Assembly: GCF_921293095.1 (NCBI RefSeq)
Contig: NC_060252.1
Location: forward strand, 6,076,001-6,140,000
Reading direction: 5' to 3'
Length of the DNA: 64,000 bases
From: Ischnura elegans
Taxonomy: Eukaryota; Arthropoda; Insecta; Odonata; Coenagrionidae
A program made the position numbers and the translations under genes. Numbering within the stretch: the first letter of the stretch is position 1; each line of letters begins with the position of its first letter. This document shows, piece by piece, positions 1 through 13,100 of this stretch. The notes below the pieces were generated by a model. The model saw nothing but the letters and a program-made list of their open reading frames with translations. It ran no database searches and was not told the DNA's origin.

Positions 1-1426
1 TATCTGTAAAAATCTTAATTGTATTTTTCTGCCTCTTGCAAATGTGATCAATTTTTTATGTATGAATCAAATGAGGTTTGTTTTTATATGATATTTATTT
101 GCTTCTTGAATATGTGATCAAATGTATTTTTCCAGCTTGATTGACAGTCTTTATACTTTTGAAATTACCTTAAGTGAAAAACTGTGGCAAAATGCTTTCA
201 TGTCTACATATTTAGGTAGCTGTTTATGTATGGTTTCCTGTGTGTTTTTTTTATTTTTTTACTCATGGAATTCTGAATACATTTGCATATTTTCTCTCTT
301 TCAAGATAAATGTAAGAGAAAGTATGGACTTAAAGAGTAGCTACTCGAGCTAAGTGAGGACCATGGTATATTTTTGTACATCTTGGTGTGAGATGTGGTG
401 ATTTGAATTTTTCATTGAGAGGACGCATCACTCCTGCTCAACTTGTCTTTTTTTACTTCAAATTTCTCATTTAAAATCTATGTTTTCAACATCAAATTGT
501 CAAAGCATATAGAAGAGACCATTGGCAATGGATGAGTGTATTTCAAATTTGAAATTAATTTAATCTCGGTATAATTTCAGAGATAAATTCTTCATGTTAG
601 ATGTTGGATGTCAGATACAGACAAATACAGACAAAGTTCTTCTCTTTAAATCTCAAAAGGTTTAAAATGATAGGCCGAGGTTTAAATGAGCAATTTGTTA
701 TGAAAAATGGCAAAAGCAACATCAGCAAAAACGTCACATACCGAATGCAAACACCGATTAAGGTGTTTGGAAGGCTCTGGGTTCAATTCCCAGTCAGGTC
801 ACTTTTTAACCCTTTAAATTTATACTTGTACCATTCTTCATATCACCGTTGCCTCATTCATTTTATGTTATTGCCCCTTTTTGTGTTATTGTAATCAAAT
901 TGAATTGATTTATAGGAAGAAATAATGTGCCTAATTGCCAGTGATATTTATAATGCTCTAACATTTATTCTAAGGTAAAAATGCTGGTGTTTATGGGTTT
1001 TATTCAGGGAAAAGCTTGATTAAGGATGTCTGACCTGTTAACCATAAGTTTGGAGGAATGTTATGTAATTTTGTCATTTTTATAGTTGAAGAAATCATCT
1101 GAATTTTGATGTGAAGTTGCTTTAATAAAAATGTTGATTTTGATGAATTTTATGGCTCGTTAAAGTGTTGATGCTTTTTTGAGCCCTGTAATGATGTTGA
1201 TAAATAAACCTCATATTTCATAATAGTTGTTTCCATCTCTCATACTGCCATCCGCATTAGTCTAACATCTAGCGTCATGAGCCTCAGAAAAATTAACTCG
1301 GTAATCAATGAACACAGATAGCAAAGAAAGCAAATGTCTGCAGAGGAATATTTATGCTGCATTTGAACTTTAACTCATATGTTTGGAAAATACATTGTGT
1401 GTGTCAGGGGATACAAAGTTAATTTC
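1..1426. other. Upstream flank without a recognisable gene
   Basis: I see no conserved coding sequence here on either strand. Two imperfect direct copies of a short motif around GTGATCAA lie near 32-60 and 102-125. A tRNA-type T arm (5-bp stem CTGGG/CCCAG with loop TTCAATT) is at 777-793 and probably marks an old tRNA-derived SINE. A splice-acceptor-like sequence followed by a short open frame ending in TAG at 338-340 could be the last exon of an upstream gene, but nothing supports this beyond the motif. Confidence 0.4.
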
Positions 1427-1499
1427 TCAGTGAATATAATTATTAACAGTTAACTGTACTTCCAACTCTATCCTGGGAACAGAGGTGAAATTCAATGCA

Positions 1500-3123
1500 T
1501 AATAATAATAAACTTTATTGTTCCACTGGTCATGTGACATATAACTCGTCAAATTGGAAACATACATATTGTATACAATACTAATACAATTTACAAATTT
1601 ACAATATATGCAATACACAAAAAATCAATAGGAGAATATCTTCCAGGTATTCAGTCAAGTTGTAATACCGTTTGTTTCAAAGAATTTTACATAATCTGCT
1701 TTTGAAAATGGCCTGAGAAGAGACAGGCTTTAAAGAAATTGGGAGCTTATTGTAGTATATTTGGGAAGCTGGGTGGAAAGGACCTCGCCTCAAATGCTCT
1801 AAATTGTGCCCAAATGCATGTATATTGCCTCTACCACGTGTATTGCCTGAATGGTAGTCACTGTTTGGAGGGAATAGAGAAGGATTGTTTTTAACCAACA
1901 TAGAGCATTGCAGAATATATATACAGGGGAGTGTAAGAATGCCAAGAGCTTCAAATATTGGCCTACCTGGAGTCCTAATGGACACACCTAAAATGGCTTT
2001 GATAGCTTGTTTTTGTAATGAGAAAGCTTTAGCAGCTGCTGTCGTGTTCCCCCAAAAAATTAGGCCGTACATCAAGTGAGAATAGACATTGGCATAGTAC
2101 ACCATTTTTAGTGTGGTAGCGGAGGTAGTTGGTCTAAGTTTCCTAATCATATAAATGCCAGTATAGTAGCTTTTTGGATAGATGTTCAACATGAGTAGAC
2201 CAGTCAAGATCCTCTGTTAAGTGGAGGCCCAAGAATTTAATTGAATATGAACGTTGAACTATGCTGTTGTTTAGAGTTAGCCGTGGACTACTTGTAGGAG
2301 GAGATATTTTGCAGTGAAACTGCATGAAGGATGTTTTATTGAAACATATTAAGGGACAGATTGTTTTCATGACACCATTGAGACATATGTATGTATTATT
2401 GAGGTTTTTGTGTTCGAGAAAAGAACTTCTGGAGTAACTGCTGAATTCAGGGAGGAAGTATCATCTGCATACAATACCACATCACTGTTTGGTAGAAAGA
2501 GGGGTAGGTCATTGATGAAAATTATAAATAGTAGAACCCTGGGGAACTCCGCAACTAACTGCAAGTGGTGTATATCTAAAGCTTTTTATTCCCATTTCGG
2601 ATTTACTTTTCCATTGAACAATTTGTTGGCGATTTGACAGATATGACATTAGCCAAGAATGAGCTATACCAGAGATACCCATACCAAGTAATTTGTGAGA
2701 TAGTATAGAATGGTCAATGTTGTCAATCAAATCAAAATCATAAAAGGTACCGATAACCTGATGGTGGTTGTTTATTGATTGGCAAATGCTTTGAATTAGT
2801 TGGAAAGCAGCTGAAGTTGTCAATCGACCTTCACGGGAACCATGTTGATTTGGATGCAGGAGGTTATAATGTTGCAAGTAATTTACAATACGGTTAAACA
2901 TCAATTTCTCAAATATCTATTTTAGAGAAGGTTGAAAGAATGGAAATCGGTCTATAGTTTTCTGAGACGTACTGTGGACCTCTTTGTATGTATGGGAGAA
3001 ACAAATTGCTGTTTTCAGCCAGGATGGAAAATGACCATGAGAAATGGATAAGTTAAAGATATCAGATAATGAAAGATAAGTGAAACATGTTTCTCCTGTC
3101 AAGCACAGCTTAAGTCTAAGCAA
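1500..3123 (-). mobile_element. Degraded jockey/CR1-like LINE, reverse transcriptase region
   Basis: A non-LTR retrotransposon fragment read on the minus strand, broken by frame changes. From its 5' side (about 3123) to its 3' side: the RT fingers with NQHGSREG and GVPQGS (2509-2904), the catalytic box YADD (2367-2564), a FLGLHLTEDLDW thumb segment (2143-2370), and the C-terminal region with YSHLMYGLIFWG (1677-2207). The 3' end on the minus strand lies near 1500 with AATAAA and a short TTATTATTATT tail, as in many LINEs. The EN domain and 5' end are missing, so this is a dead 5'-truncated copy. The clade is a judgement from motif style. Confidence 0.85.
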
Positions 3124-3317
3124 TTATATTCATTGCAGCTACGTAAATGGCAAAAAGTAGCACATAAGTCCTTATGTTATTTGTTCAAAAAAAAAAAAAA
3201 AAAAAGAAGACAGGGTCTGCATTTTTAGCATGAGATCAAATATGTACTTTATTATCTTAAATAATAACAATAATACCTGATAATCTCTCAGTCCTATTGG
3301 CTATATAAGCATACAAC

Positions 3318-3577
3318 CAGTGGCGGATACAGAAAATACTCAAGGGGGGGGCGCAAAAGATATCTTGAGCTACCTATACTTTTATCGTGATAAGAAATTA
3401 ATCAATCCACATGCGAAGTTGAAGAAAGTTTTATTTAAACTCATTATACGCGTATATAAGTCAATATATTACGATAAAAAAAAGTTACAACTGTGTTTCT
3501 ACAATGTTCGGCTATGTGAGCGGCCCCACAAAGGGGGGGCGCGCGCCCCCTGCGCCCCCCATCTGTATCCGCCTCTG
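3318..3577. mobile_element. 260-bp hAT-type MITE (CAGTGGCGG termini)
   Basis: The termini are CAGTGGCGGATACAGA on the left and TCTGTATCCGCCTCTG on the right, flanked by a perfect 8-bp duplication CATACAAC (3310-3317 and 3578-3585). An 8-bp TSD with CAG...CTG ends is the hAT signature. It has no transposase. G- and C-runs sit just inside each end. A second copy in opposite orientation is at 51842-52103. Confidence 0.93.
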
Positions 3578-3903
3578 CATACAACTTATGACATGGTCAG
3601 AGTAAGAGATATAAGGATGTATAAATAAGGAGACAAATATAGTAACGTAAGAGTCTACAAAAATCAAATCTTCAAATGCTGTAGTAATACTTGAGAAAAG
3701 GCAGTTCTTTGTATATGTCTTTGAAGAAATTTTGGCTGCATTAATTTTTAATTGAAATATTATTGGAATTGGAATCTTAATATTGATCAAGAAGCTTAAA
3801 GATACCTGTTAATAAAGACCTCTATTACTCATGCTTAGTGGCATGCAATCTCAGAGTAAGGTTACAATTGCCGCCGAAATATCAAATTTTACCATTCGAT
3901 TGA

Positions 3904-3911
3904 TATCGATC
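3904..3911. promoter_or_regulatory. DRE-like site upstream of RBM28
   Basis: TATCGATC matches seven of eight bases of the DRE (TATCGATA) that binds DREF at insect housekeeping promoters. It lies about 235 bp before the RBM28 ATG. It is a motif match only. Confidence 0.35.
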
Positions 3912-4022
3912 ATTCGAGTCAAGTCGATGTTGCACCATTTATTTCGATTGATTAAAATCGAACTTTTAAAAGTTGAAGCTCGCATCGCGCCTAGGAACAT
4001 GCTGTTTTCAAAAATATGTAAA

Positions 4023-4028
4023 CACGTG
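4023..4028. promoter_or_regulatory. CACGTG E-box upstream of RBM28
   Basis: A palindromic CACGTG lies 117 bp before the proposed ATG. CACGTG is the Myc/Max site enriched at ribosome-biogenesis promoters in animals. The SDAD1 gene has the same motif at a similar distance. The hexamer also occurs by chance elsewhere in the window, so the call rests on its position. Confidence 0.4.
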
Positions 4029-4144
4029 AATGAAAAGAAGAGATGTGAAAATTTTACGTAAAATATTGTTTCGTAGCAGTAAAATATAATTTCAACCAGC
4101 TTTTAAAAAGTTCGACCCTTTTGTGTCTGCAATAACGCTGGGAA

Positions 4145-4154
4145 ATGCCTCACA
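4145..4154 (+). CDS. RBM28: RBM28 coding exon 1 (10 nt, start codon)
   Basis: ATG CCT CAC A followed by GTGAGT (4155-4160). The phase-1 end joins exon 2 to give [12 protein letters not shown], a basic nucleolar-type start. The Kozak -3 position is G. The 87-bp intron has a pyrimidine-rich tract before its AG. Inferred from splice signals and reading frame. Confidence 0.65.
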
Positions 4155-7100
4155 GTGAGTGTTACAGTTTTTATATATTTGTTCATTACGCCTGTTTATC
4201 AAATTTTCTTATATTTTCCCAACTGATCTTTTTGTGTTCAGGAGGAAAGAAAGTCCGTAGGAGGAAGGTCATAAAAAGCAAAACCCAGCCATCTTCTGCT
4301 CCGAAATTCAAAGCGAAGAAAGATAATATAACTCTCAAGGAACTTAAAGCATCGAAAGAGAGCCAGGACTTCATCCCTTTAAGTACTATTGGCAACAAGG
4401 TGCCAAAAAAGATTAAAGATGAACCAATTGAAAAGGAAGTGGAGGAAAATGACGCAGTGAGGCCACGGAGTAAATCTGGGAGGATAATAATTCGAAATTT
4501 ACCATTTAAGGTTAGTGCATGTATGTATTTAAGCCCCTAGTGTGCATGTAATTACCGAGACCTTAAGTCGAGCGGGAAATATTTCTTTACGGGATGTTAT
4601 GTATGATCTCTGTGTGCACACTGGAGATTACCTTTACGAGTTTTCACGGATATAAGGCTCTCGCAGTTATAAATTTATTGCCCGGTTATATAAAAGTTAT
4701 GTTGTATGTTTCTAGGTTACCGAAGAAAATTTGCGGGAACATTTGAAAAGTTATGGAACCATAGAAGAAGTTAATCTGTTGTACAAACCCGATGGAAAAC
4801 TAGTGGGCTGTGGATTCGTGCAATTTTCCAGCAAGTCTAGCGCTGCGAAAGCCATCGAGGATTGCAACGCTAAACCGTTTTTAGGTAACTACCCAATAAT
4901 TAGTACCGCTATTGATATTTTAGAGGTACGAAGGTACAGAGAAATAAGAAAGCCGTGCATTCCAGTCAGACAAAAATACCCAGATAGCCCAATACGCACC
5001 TATCGAACCTTTTTATTTATGTTGGAAACGTCTCAATAAATAGATAGAACTGTATGCATTCCAACACTCCACCTCAACTCCAGCAATGTCCAAAAAAACG
5101 AAAAGAAAACAAGCATTCAAATGTGGAAACACACATGACTCAAATTCTTTTAAATGTATTCTCTAGAACATATATATATTTCTTTCAGAAAAAAAAGAAA
5201 AACAACAATAAATATAAACAATTTAAACGAGTTCTAGTTCAAACTATTTGCTTCACACCCAAACCAGTGCGATGATTGAGAAAAGATCCAATCACTAGTC
5301 CTTTAGTTAATACATATGTCTGCCTTCTGTTGAGCAGTTTGTATATATTTTCTTCTCGACTAAGTCTCTCACATAGTGATACTTAACATTCATATGCTTA
5401 AGTCTTTTGTGTTCCCACTTTGTTAAACAGGCAATACATGAACTATTACCCTCATAAACAGTAGTTGGGTCGTCTACCCTTACACCCAAATCATCAAGAA
5501 GATACTTCAACCACAAAAATTCTGTACATGCCATTGCAAGAGCTACATACTCGGCCTCAGTTGTGGAAATGGCTACAGTGATTTGTTTACGAGTGCCCCA
5601 GCTTGTAGTTGCTCCAAACACCTGGAACAAATAGGCAGATGTAGACTTGGAGTCTGTAGTGTCTTTAGCCCAATCTGAGTCTGCATATCCTACTAATATT
5701 GGTGTGGAGCTTCGTTAAAAAACAAGGCCATAGTCCATGGTTCCCTTTAAGTAACGTAGGATTCGCTCCAAAGTCCCACCCATTGGGCCTCTGTGGCTGT
5801 AGTTTGATACCTGCTAAACACATTGACACAAGCACTAAGATCCTGCTGTATGGTGTACATCCAATACATAAGACATCCTACAAGCTCTTTGTATGCCTTC
5901 TCATTAATTATACAGGGACCTTCCAAAGTTGTTACAAATCTGGCTTCCATAGGAAACTTGATTGGATGACAATCTTCCATACCAAAATGCTGCAGCAGAT
6001 TGTTGATATAGGACTGCTGGCTGAGGATGATTCTGTCACTGTATCTGTCAATCTTTGTGTTTAGGAAACATCTCAAAGGACCTAGAGCAGTCATTTTAAA
6101 TTCATTCTTGAGTTTCTCTTTGAAGATTTGAAGATCCCCTTGAAGACTGGCTGCAACAATAATGTCATCAACATAACATAAAACATATACGTATTACTCT
6201 ATTAACATTACCTTTAATATACAAACACCTAGGGATGAGTCAATTCCACTTTTTTTCGATTCCAATTCCGATTCCTTCAAATTGATTCCCGATTCTCGAT
6301 TCCGATTCCATCGATTCTTACTCCTTCTAACTGGTGGGATATTGATTTATCTGTAGCATTGCTGTCATTAAAATTTAGAATTGAATGGAATGAAATAACT
6401 AGGGATGGACGGATCCAGGATTTTTTTCGGATCGAATCCTTGATTTTCGGAGCTGGATCTCTCGGATCGGATATTTTTGGATCCAAATGCATTTTCAAAT
6501 TCCTGCTATTGAATGAAGTACAGTAGAACCTTGGATTAAGACCACATTCCATAAAGCTGGTCGTTATCTGAAATGTTTGCTTTTTTTTTCCCAATTAGAA
6601 ATAAAGGAAATAGGAATAATTGGTTTCTAGCTCCTATTGACCTGCTATTATATGAAAATTACAGGCTATATAGGATTTTAAATGAGAATAGTTATAATAC
6701 TGTACAAATTGAGTTAAATGTAAATAAAAACATTAAAGAAAGCATTTAAGCATAAGGAAACATAAGAAAACTAACCGTTTTTACTGCCATGTGATGGCGT
6801 GAGTGGGTGGAGGTAATACTTCGTATCCATCTGGGATCTGCATCGCCGAACAAAAACATGTCCGCTACACATCTATTCACTAACCGAAATTTTGTTCGCT
6901 ATTCGAGGCAAATTTTTTGTGGAATTTTTGGTCGTTATCCGAATTGTTCGTTATGAGAGGCATTCGCTAACCAAGGTTTCACTGTAATTGTTCAAGTTTA
7001 TTCTGGGTACATACATTCAAAGGAATGCTTTTTAGATTTTTATACACAATTAATATTTTTATAATTTTTTTTAAACATATTTTTTTTTTAATTCTGCTAC

Positions 7101-10100
7101 GTAACCTCTGCGAGAGCTTTCAAACAAAACGGTTAATGAGTAGGACAAGAATTGCATGCGACAGCGCATTTGAAGAGAGAATCAGAACTCTTTCCACCCT
7201 TATTCACTGAAGCTATTATTTAAAATTTTGGATCCAGATCCGATGTCTTCCGCGACTTTGGATCCGATCCGACCATCCCTAAAAATGACAATAGCCGCGG
7301 TGGCTACATTGTCGTTTGGCCGCGGTGGCTAAACAATAATGTAGCGTTCATTGCATCCATACATACCAGAGCAGCCTGGCGGGTGTGCGGTGGCGGCCGT
7401 ATGCAAGCTGTTGAGTCCGCCCAGAGGCTGCGGCAGCTTATGCCAAGCAAGTACCAACTGTTTCAAGGGTTGCATTGATGAAACTGGGCTATAAAAACAC
7501 GAATGTGTCTAAATTTTTATTATTGACGCAGACCCGTTTTAGTAAAAAGTTATACAAAAAACCCGCTCTCTGCGCGTATTTATAAGAATTTTTTTCGATT
7601 TTCCGTGACCAGCGGTTAATAAAAGAACGAAAAATGCATGTATTGCTTCCCGATCCCGTGGTTTCCAATTTTTTTTTCTCTGAGAGTTGCTCATGAACAC
7701 GTGCCATTTCAGGGTTCGTCGGTTTGTCGCTCTTGCCGACATTTTCATGTTTCCGAGGCCTCTTAGGCATGTTCCTCGCAGCACCCACGTGCCGGGCGTA
7801 TCCTCCACGCGGGCAAGGCTGACACCGTGTCTGCTTACATGTGTAGTGGCCTTTATGCCCCATGCTTATAGGCTATTCTCAAAACATTTATCTTCTGGAA
7901 TCGATGGAATCGGAATCAACTTTAGGCGATCGATTCTCGATTCCGATTCAGTGCCCGAGAATCGATTGGAATCTAGAATCGACATTTGGAATCGACTCAT
8001 CCCTACAAACACCAATCATGTTGGGAGTGAGTGAAGCCCAGTCGTTTTATGAAGGAATCAAACTTCTTGTTCCATTCTCGTGGAGCTTGTTTGAGACCAT
8101 ATTATAGGCTTTTTTTAAGTTTGCAGACTAGCTTTAAATTGCCTTCAATATAGCCTTCTGGTTGTTTCATATAAATATCGTCACTGAGGTTCCCAGGAAG
8201 AAATGCACTCTTGACATCCAGTTGCTTTGCATGGCGTCCATCTTGATTTCATTTTGCCAGCAGGATTCATAAAGTTACAAGGCTTGTTACTGGTGAATAG
8301 GTTTCTTTGTAATCATACCCCTTGCGCTGAGCACATCCTTTCGCAACAAGACGAGCCTTGTAGCGATCGACATCCCCATTTTCACTCCGCTTTACTTTGA
8401 AAACCCACTTGCAGTCAATTGCTTTGCTTGCAGGGAGTAGTGTAGTTAAACGCCAAGTTTCATTTTCTTCAAGAGCCTTCATTTCTTCATTAACTGCATT
8501 GTACTACTTGTCTTGATCCTCTTTCCCTTTGATACTCGATAATACTCGACAGGTACATCATCAAGAAATGCTTCAGCACTCATAGCACAAGCTATTCCAT
8601 ATCCTGTATCATAATCTTCTAGATAAGTAGGTCTTTTCCTTTCTCTGAATGACCTTCTGACTTGATCATCTACTTCCCATTCTCCACCTAAATTCTTGTC
8701 TCCACCTGAATTCTGCTCTCCACCTGAATTTCGAACTCTCTCTGCTGGGTAGTACTCTTCATTTTCACCTTGATTTCCTTGATTTTCATTCCAGTATCCT
8801 AATTCCCTCATAGCTTAGAACATTTTTGCGTCAAAAATTACATCTCTTCCTCTGACTATCTTTTTTAGTTCTGGATCCCAAAGTCTGTACCCATTAGTGC
8901 AGTACCCTACAAAAATGTACTTCTTATATCTGGGATCTAGCTTACCACTGATTAATTGTTTAGGAGTGTGCAGGTAGGCTGTACATCCAAAACTTTTCAT
9001 TTTATTTAGATTTGGTATTTTTTGCATACCAGAGATGAGCTGGAACTTCATTTTCCAGGGCTTTTGTGGGAGTCCTGTTGATTAAATATACAGCAGTAAG
9101 TACTGCTTCTGTCCACAAAGCTTTTGATAAACCAGAGCTGTGTATCAAACATCTTGCTTTTTCAAGCATTGTACGATTCATTCGTTCCACCACCCCATTT
9201 TGCTGTGGTGTGTATTGTAATTTGAACTCAAATTGTATTCCTCGTTCTTCAAAGTAGGCCTTAATTTTCATTGGTAACATACTTCCTGCCATTATCACAC
9301 CTGAAATGACTTATTTTTGTACTCAAATGAGTTGTTGCCATTTTCTCATAAATCTTCAGATAATGAAAGGCCTCTGACTTTGTTTTAAAGAAATACACAT
9401 CTGTAAAATGGGTATAATCATCCACAAATGTCATTATATACTTCATCCCATCATACGACATTGGAAATACTGGTCCAAGCAGATCACTATGCACAAGTTC
9501 TAATGGACGTTTTGCTCGAGTCTTTCGTGTAAGTGTGGTAGTTTTGTTTGTTTTCCAGTGACGCAATGCTCACGAATACTCTTGAACTTATCTTCTTTAA
9601 TTCCATCCACAAGTGTGGTTAATTTCTTTGAACCATCTTTGGAGATGTGCCTTAGTCTTTGGTGCCACAAATATTCTGCTTCCATTGAAAGCCAAGCTGT
9701 GTGTGCTCTCCGAAAAATAATCTTTTGTAATTTTCCATAGCGCCTGGCAACTGCTGTTTGACCACCTGATGATGATTGTTTCCGCCATGTTTTTATAGGG
9801 TTTAGGGCTGGTTTGGGGGGTACCCTACAATAAGTAGGGCGCATTTAGTTCCAAAAACGGCCATATGTAGGGCTTTATGTGGCGTGTGTAGGGCGAGATC
9901 AGTTTATGTAGGAGCTGATGACGTATCCAGGGTTAGGCCCACATCCTTAGTTGGCCCCATGGGGTCGACTAAGAATACGGGCCTAAAAGCACGGAAAATA
10001 TTTTTTTTAAGGTGGTTTAATGCACAGTCACACAGTTATAGCACAGTCAGTCAGTAGTCAACTGGCCAATAGCAAGCATTTATAATATGCAAGGTCACAT

Positions 10101-13100
10101 AAACTGACATCTAATCTTCAATGATGCTAAACATGGTTTAGCCGTTCCAGCAGAAAACATGCTTGGAAGGCATGGTAAATGGATTCAGAATTAGAAACAC
10201 AAATATGAAAAATAAATCATCTAGACTTCTTATGCCTCAGTACCAGGAAGCAGCATATAACACTCTTTGTGTATCTTTCAGTGAAATCAAATAAGTTCAC
10301 CCTGTTTCTGTTCTGACATCAACCTTTGTAACATTGTCCTTCTTGTCCACAGTAAGATGCAAGGTTTCTCAGGGTATACATATGAAGTTAAATGAATGCA
10401 ACAAAAGCTTTTAATTTGTCTCCAAGGTTTTCCAGAAAGTCTTCCACGGATTATACACATGTCTCGAGAGTTGTTCTATCTGGCAACTTGTTTGATTTGA
10501 CGTACAGTGAACTTAATATGCATGTTCATAGAACAAACACTTGAGATGAATCTATGAATCATTCACTCATTAAACCGGCATGACTGAACAACAAAGTTTA
10601 TGCCTCGCAAACCTTCCTATAGTTCAATACTTAATGTAACACTCATGCATAAGAGCGCGGAAAACAATATTCTAATGATATTTCCTTGAATTTACTTATT
10701 TACCACTGGAGTATTGCGAGACTTTATTCAAGGCACCATGATCAGGCAAATCATTCAAAGTTAGCAGACCAAATATTTCATAAAGTTACTCAGACATTAA
10801 TTTTCACACAACTTGTTATTTTCACTCCCGATACTTATTTTTAAGTAGAAATTAGGGGCATTTTTGCTCAGTTCACGAACACACGTCAGATTGTGCAATG
10901 ACGTGCCCTGTGTAAAACAGCCTTTATAAATATTTTCATGATATTTGGTTTCCCCCACAAAGGTTTCGATTTTTGAGTAACCGAGAGCTTCCCTATTTAT
11001 GTATGTATTGTTCTAATTATTGTACATGCTTGGGAGCATTAAAATATTATTTCTATGTAATTAAATATGAATATAATATCAGTTTCTCGTCACATTGACA
11101 TACATATGTATAAATGTTAGTTTTTGTCTTCATATACTTCTATCCAGAGTAGCATCAATATAAGAGTAAGTTAAAACTTGTGTATGATTTTTCAATGTAT
11201 TTTCCAGAATATTTAGTGTGAAAAGTCCAATTTTTCATTTTTAGTTGATGAAGAATAATACATATACATATTTTGGAATTTTCATTAAAATCACATTTCC
11301 TTTGTTTATCAGTCGAACCATTGGACAGAATTTTCTTTAGGGCTGCTTTAAACTCAAGTTCTCGTATCTAAGCAATTCCTTACATGTACATCTTCATATG
11401 TTAATTGGTAATCATTATTACTTTACTTCTCTGGTGCATGATAAGTTTTTCATATGTATTTTTTCAGGGAGGATCATTATTCTTGATTGGGCTGTTCCCA
11501 AAGATGTTTTTAAGAAAAAATATCACCCTCCCAATCATGACTCAAACGAGATTGGTGTAAAATCTGAAGCAGATGAAGTGGATGAGCAAGAGTCTGAAGT
11601 TGTGCCTCAAGATGAGGTGTTTGATGTTCATGACAGTGATGAGGGGGAGGAAGAGGACCAAGGAGATGAAGATGACCAATCTGACCACGGAGAATTGGAA
11701 GAGGACAGTGAAGAAGAGCTGGACGAGAAGTATGTATGCCAATGGTTTTTTTTTATTCTAGCCATTGTTATTTTGTGATTGTAAGTGGAAAGAGTTGATG
11801 ACAGGATCTCATGTTAAAAGGAAGAGTGTAATACGTTCAAGAGTGTTTAGCTTTAGCAGTGCAGATTCCTCTGGAAACACCCTGTATCTGTTTGTAGCGA
11901 TGTGAAGCCATAATTCCCTTGGTGCTTAAGTTAAAGGGCAGGCTAATGCTTGGGTTTGATTCTCTGCTTTGGTGGAGATTTTTCAAGATTGCCTGATCCC
12001 TGCTTGAGTGTAAGAGTACAAAAAATCGAGCAATTAATTTGTCGGATTTGACGTATAGCAGGAATCAACTTGGTGCCTTTGCCTTATTTCTCTGTGGCCT
12101 TTCCTTATGTAACTGTGAGAAGGGTGAGAGCGATGTCGTTGCTAGGGGCAACACGATTCCCACGACGGAAGGTGATAGCAGCGATTATGAAACCGTGATC
12201 GCACTCTTTATCACGCTGCGAGCGTCATCGGCCTATCACGTTCGAAACAGATGGTGACAAGCATATGCTGACATAAAAACGAGCACTAAATGCAAATATT
12301 AGCAAAAAATAATTGTTTATTTAATTTAAAAATTCCCTATAATCGATTAAAAACCAATAATATTCGTAATTATTTCTACTGAAGTGCTCTCTTGACATTA
12401 CTAGTTGTCCACTTTGTTCAATTGTTATATGCGCACGGTAGTGAATTCGATTGAGCTGCTTTATTTCCACACAACAAAATGGAAAGTACTGCTAATTGAA
12501 GTACATCCGTGATTCAAACGTCAATTACTTTATATCGAAGTTTAATTATCAACATTTGCCAAGTGCGTTCTCCAACATATCAACATCGTTAAACTCAACT
12601 GATTTGGGCGTTACTTGTTGGAACGATGAAATGTTCATGGTGAAACAAAACTCAGAAGTATTCCACAAACTTTTATTTTAACAGTCAGGTTAGTCTTGAT
12701 AATGACGGTATAAACGTCGAAACTAGTAAACTGTTAAAATAAAAGTTTGTGGAATAGTACTGAGTTTTGTTTCACCATGAACATCGTTAAACTCCTTTTC
12801 GATTTTTTAATCATCATAAATCAACTATTAACTACTTACGTTCAAATCGCTAGCGCGATTACACTTCCATTATCATTTCAACATTAATTAGTTTCAATCC
12901 AAGATCATGACTTTTCGGCCATTCTCTACGATATTGTAAATATAATGACTGCAGCATCTCCCGGCGAGCATTAGCATACTGGATTACGTTATCACGCATC
13001 GAAAAGTAATACTACACTTTCCCCTTAACTTTACCATAATACGAGTACTTTATCATAATATTATCTATTGGCGAAGCGAAGCACTTAGCTTTGAACTGCA

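Larger units (their letters stand above)
6230..8005. mobile_element. 1.8-kb hAT-type element inserted in the copia copy
   Basis: Ends TAGGGATGAGTC and GACTCATCCCTA, flanked by a perfect 8-bp duplication CAAACACC (6222-6229 and 8006-8013). The subterminal regions are arrays of degenerate GATTCC/GGAATC words. Short open frames at 7489-7863 resemble nothing I recognise, so it is probably non-autonomous. A relative with the same subterminal design is at 50984-52753. Confidence 0.92.
5307..9844 (-). mobile_element. Degraded Ty1/copia retrotransposon, interrupted by nested insertions
   Basis: Copia-type Pol pieces in order on the minus strand: the integrase zinc-finger region ([13 protein letters not shown], 9500-9844); the integrase core ([21 protein letters not shown], 9261-9566; [12 protein letters not shown], 9002-9298); the integrase tail ([27 protein letters not shown], 8815-9051); the RT start ([24 protein letters not shown], shown here as [20 protein letters not shown], 8267-8482); RT thumb (5747-6094); and RNase H ([14 protein letters not shown], 5307-5630). 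Gag, protease and LTRs are not recognised. Stops and frame changes make it inactive. It is split by the hAT element at 6230-8005. Confidence 0.9.
4885..11467. other. RBM28 intron 3, mostly transposon
   Basis: Holds the copia remnant and its nested elements (5307-9844). The parts at 4885-5300 and 9850-11467 are AT-rich and I see no gene or clear element border in them. A GTAGGG-rich motif recurs three times near 9820-9895. Confidence 0.6.

Noticed and set aside
122-340. 72-codon frame ending with a possible 3' terminal exon
   Set aside because: Only an acceptor-like sequence and a stop; ten residues are not enough to call a gene.
3178-3210. A-run as possible LINE or SINE tail
   Set aside because: It is on the 5' side of the minus-strand LINE and has no element attached on the plus strand.
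7489-7863. 124-codon minus-strand frame inside the hAT element
   Set aside because: No hAT transposase or BED-finger motif visible; probably chance in a GC-richer stretch.
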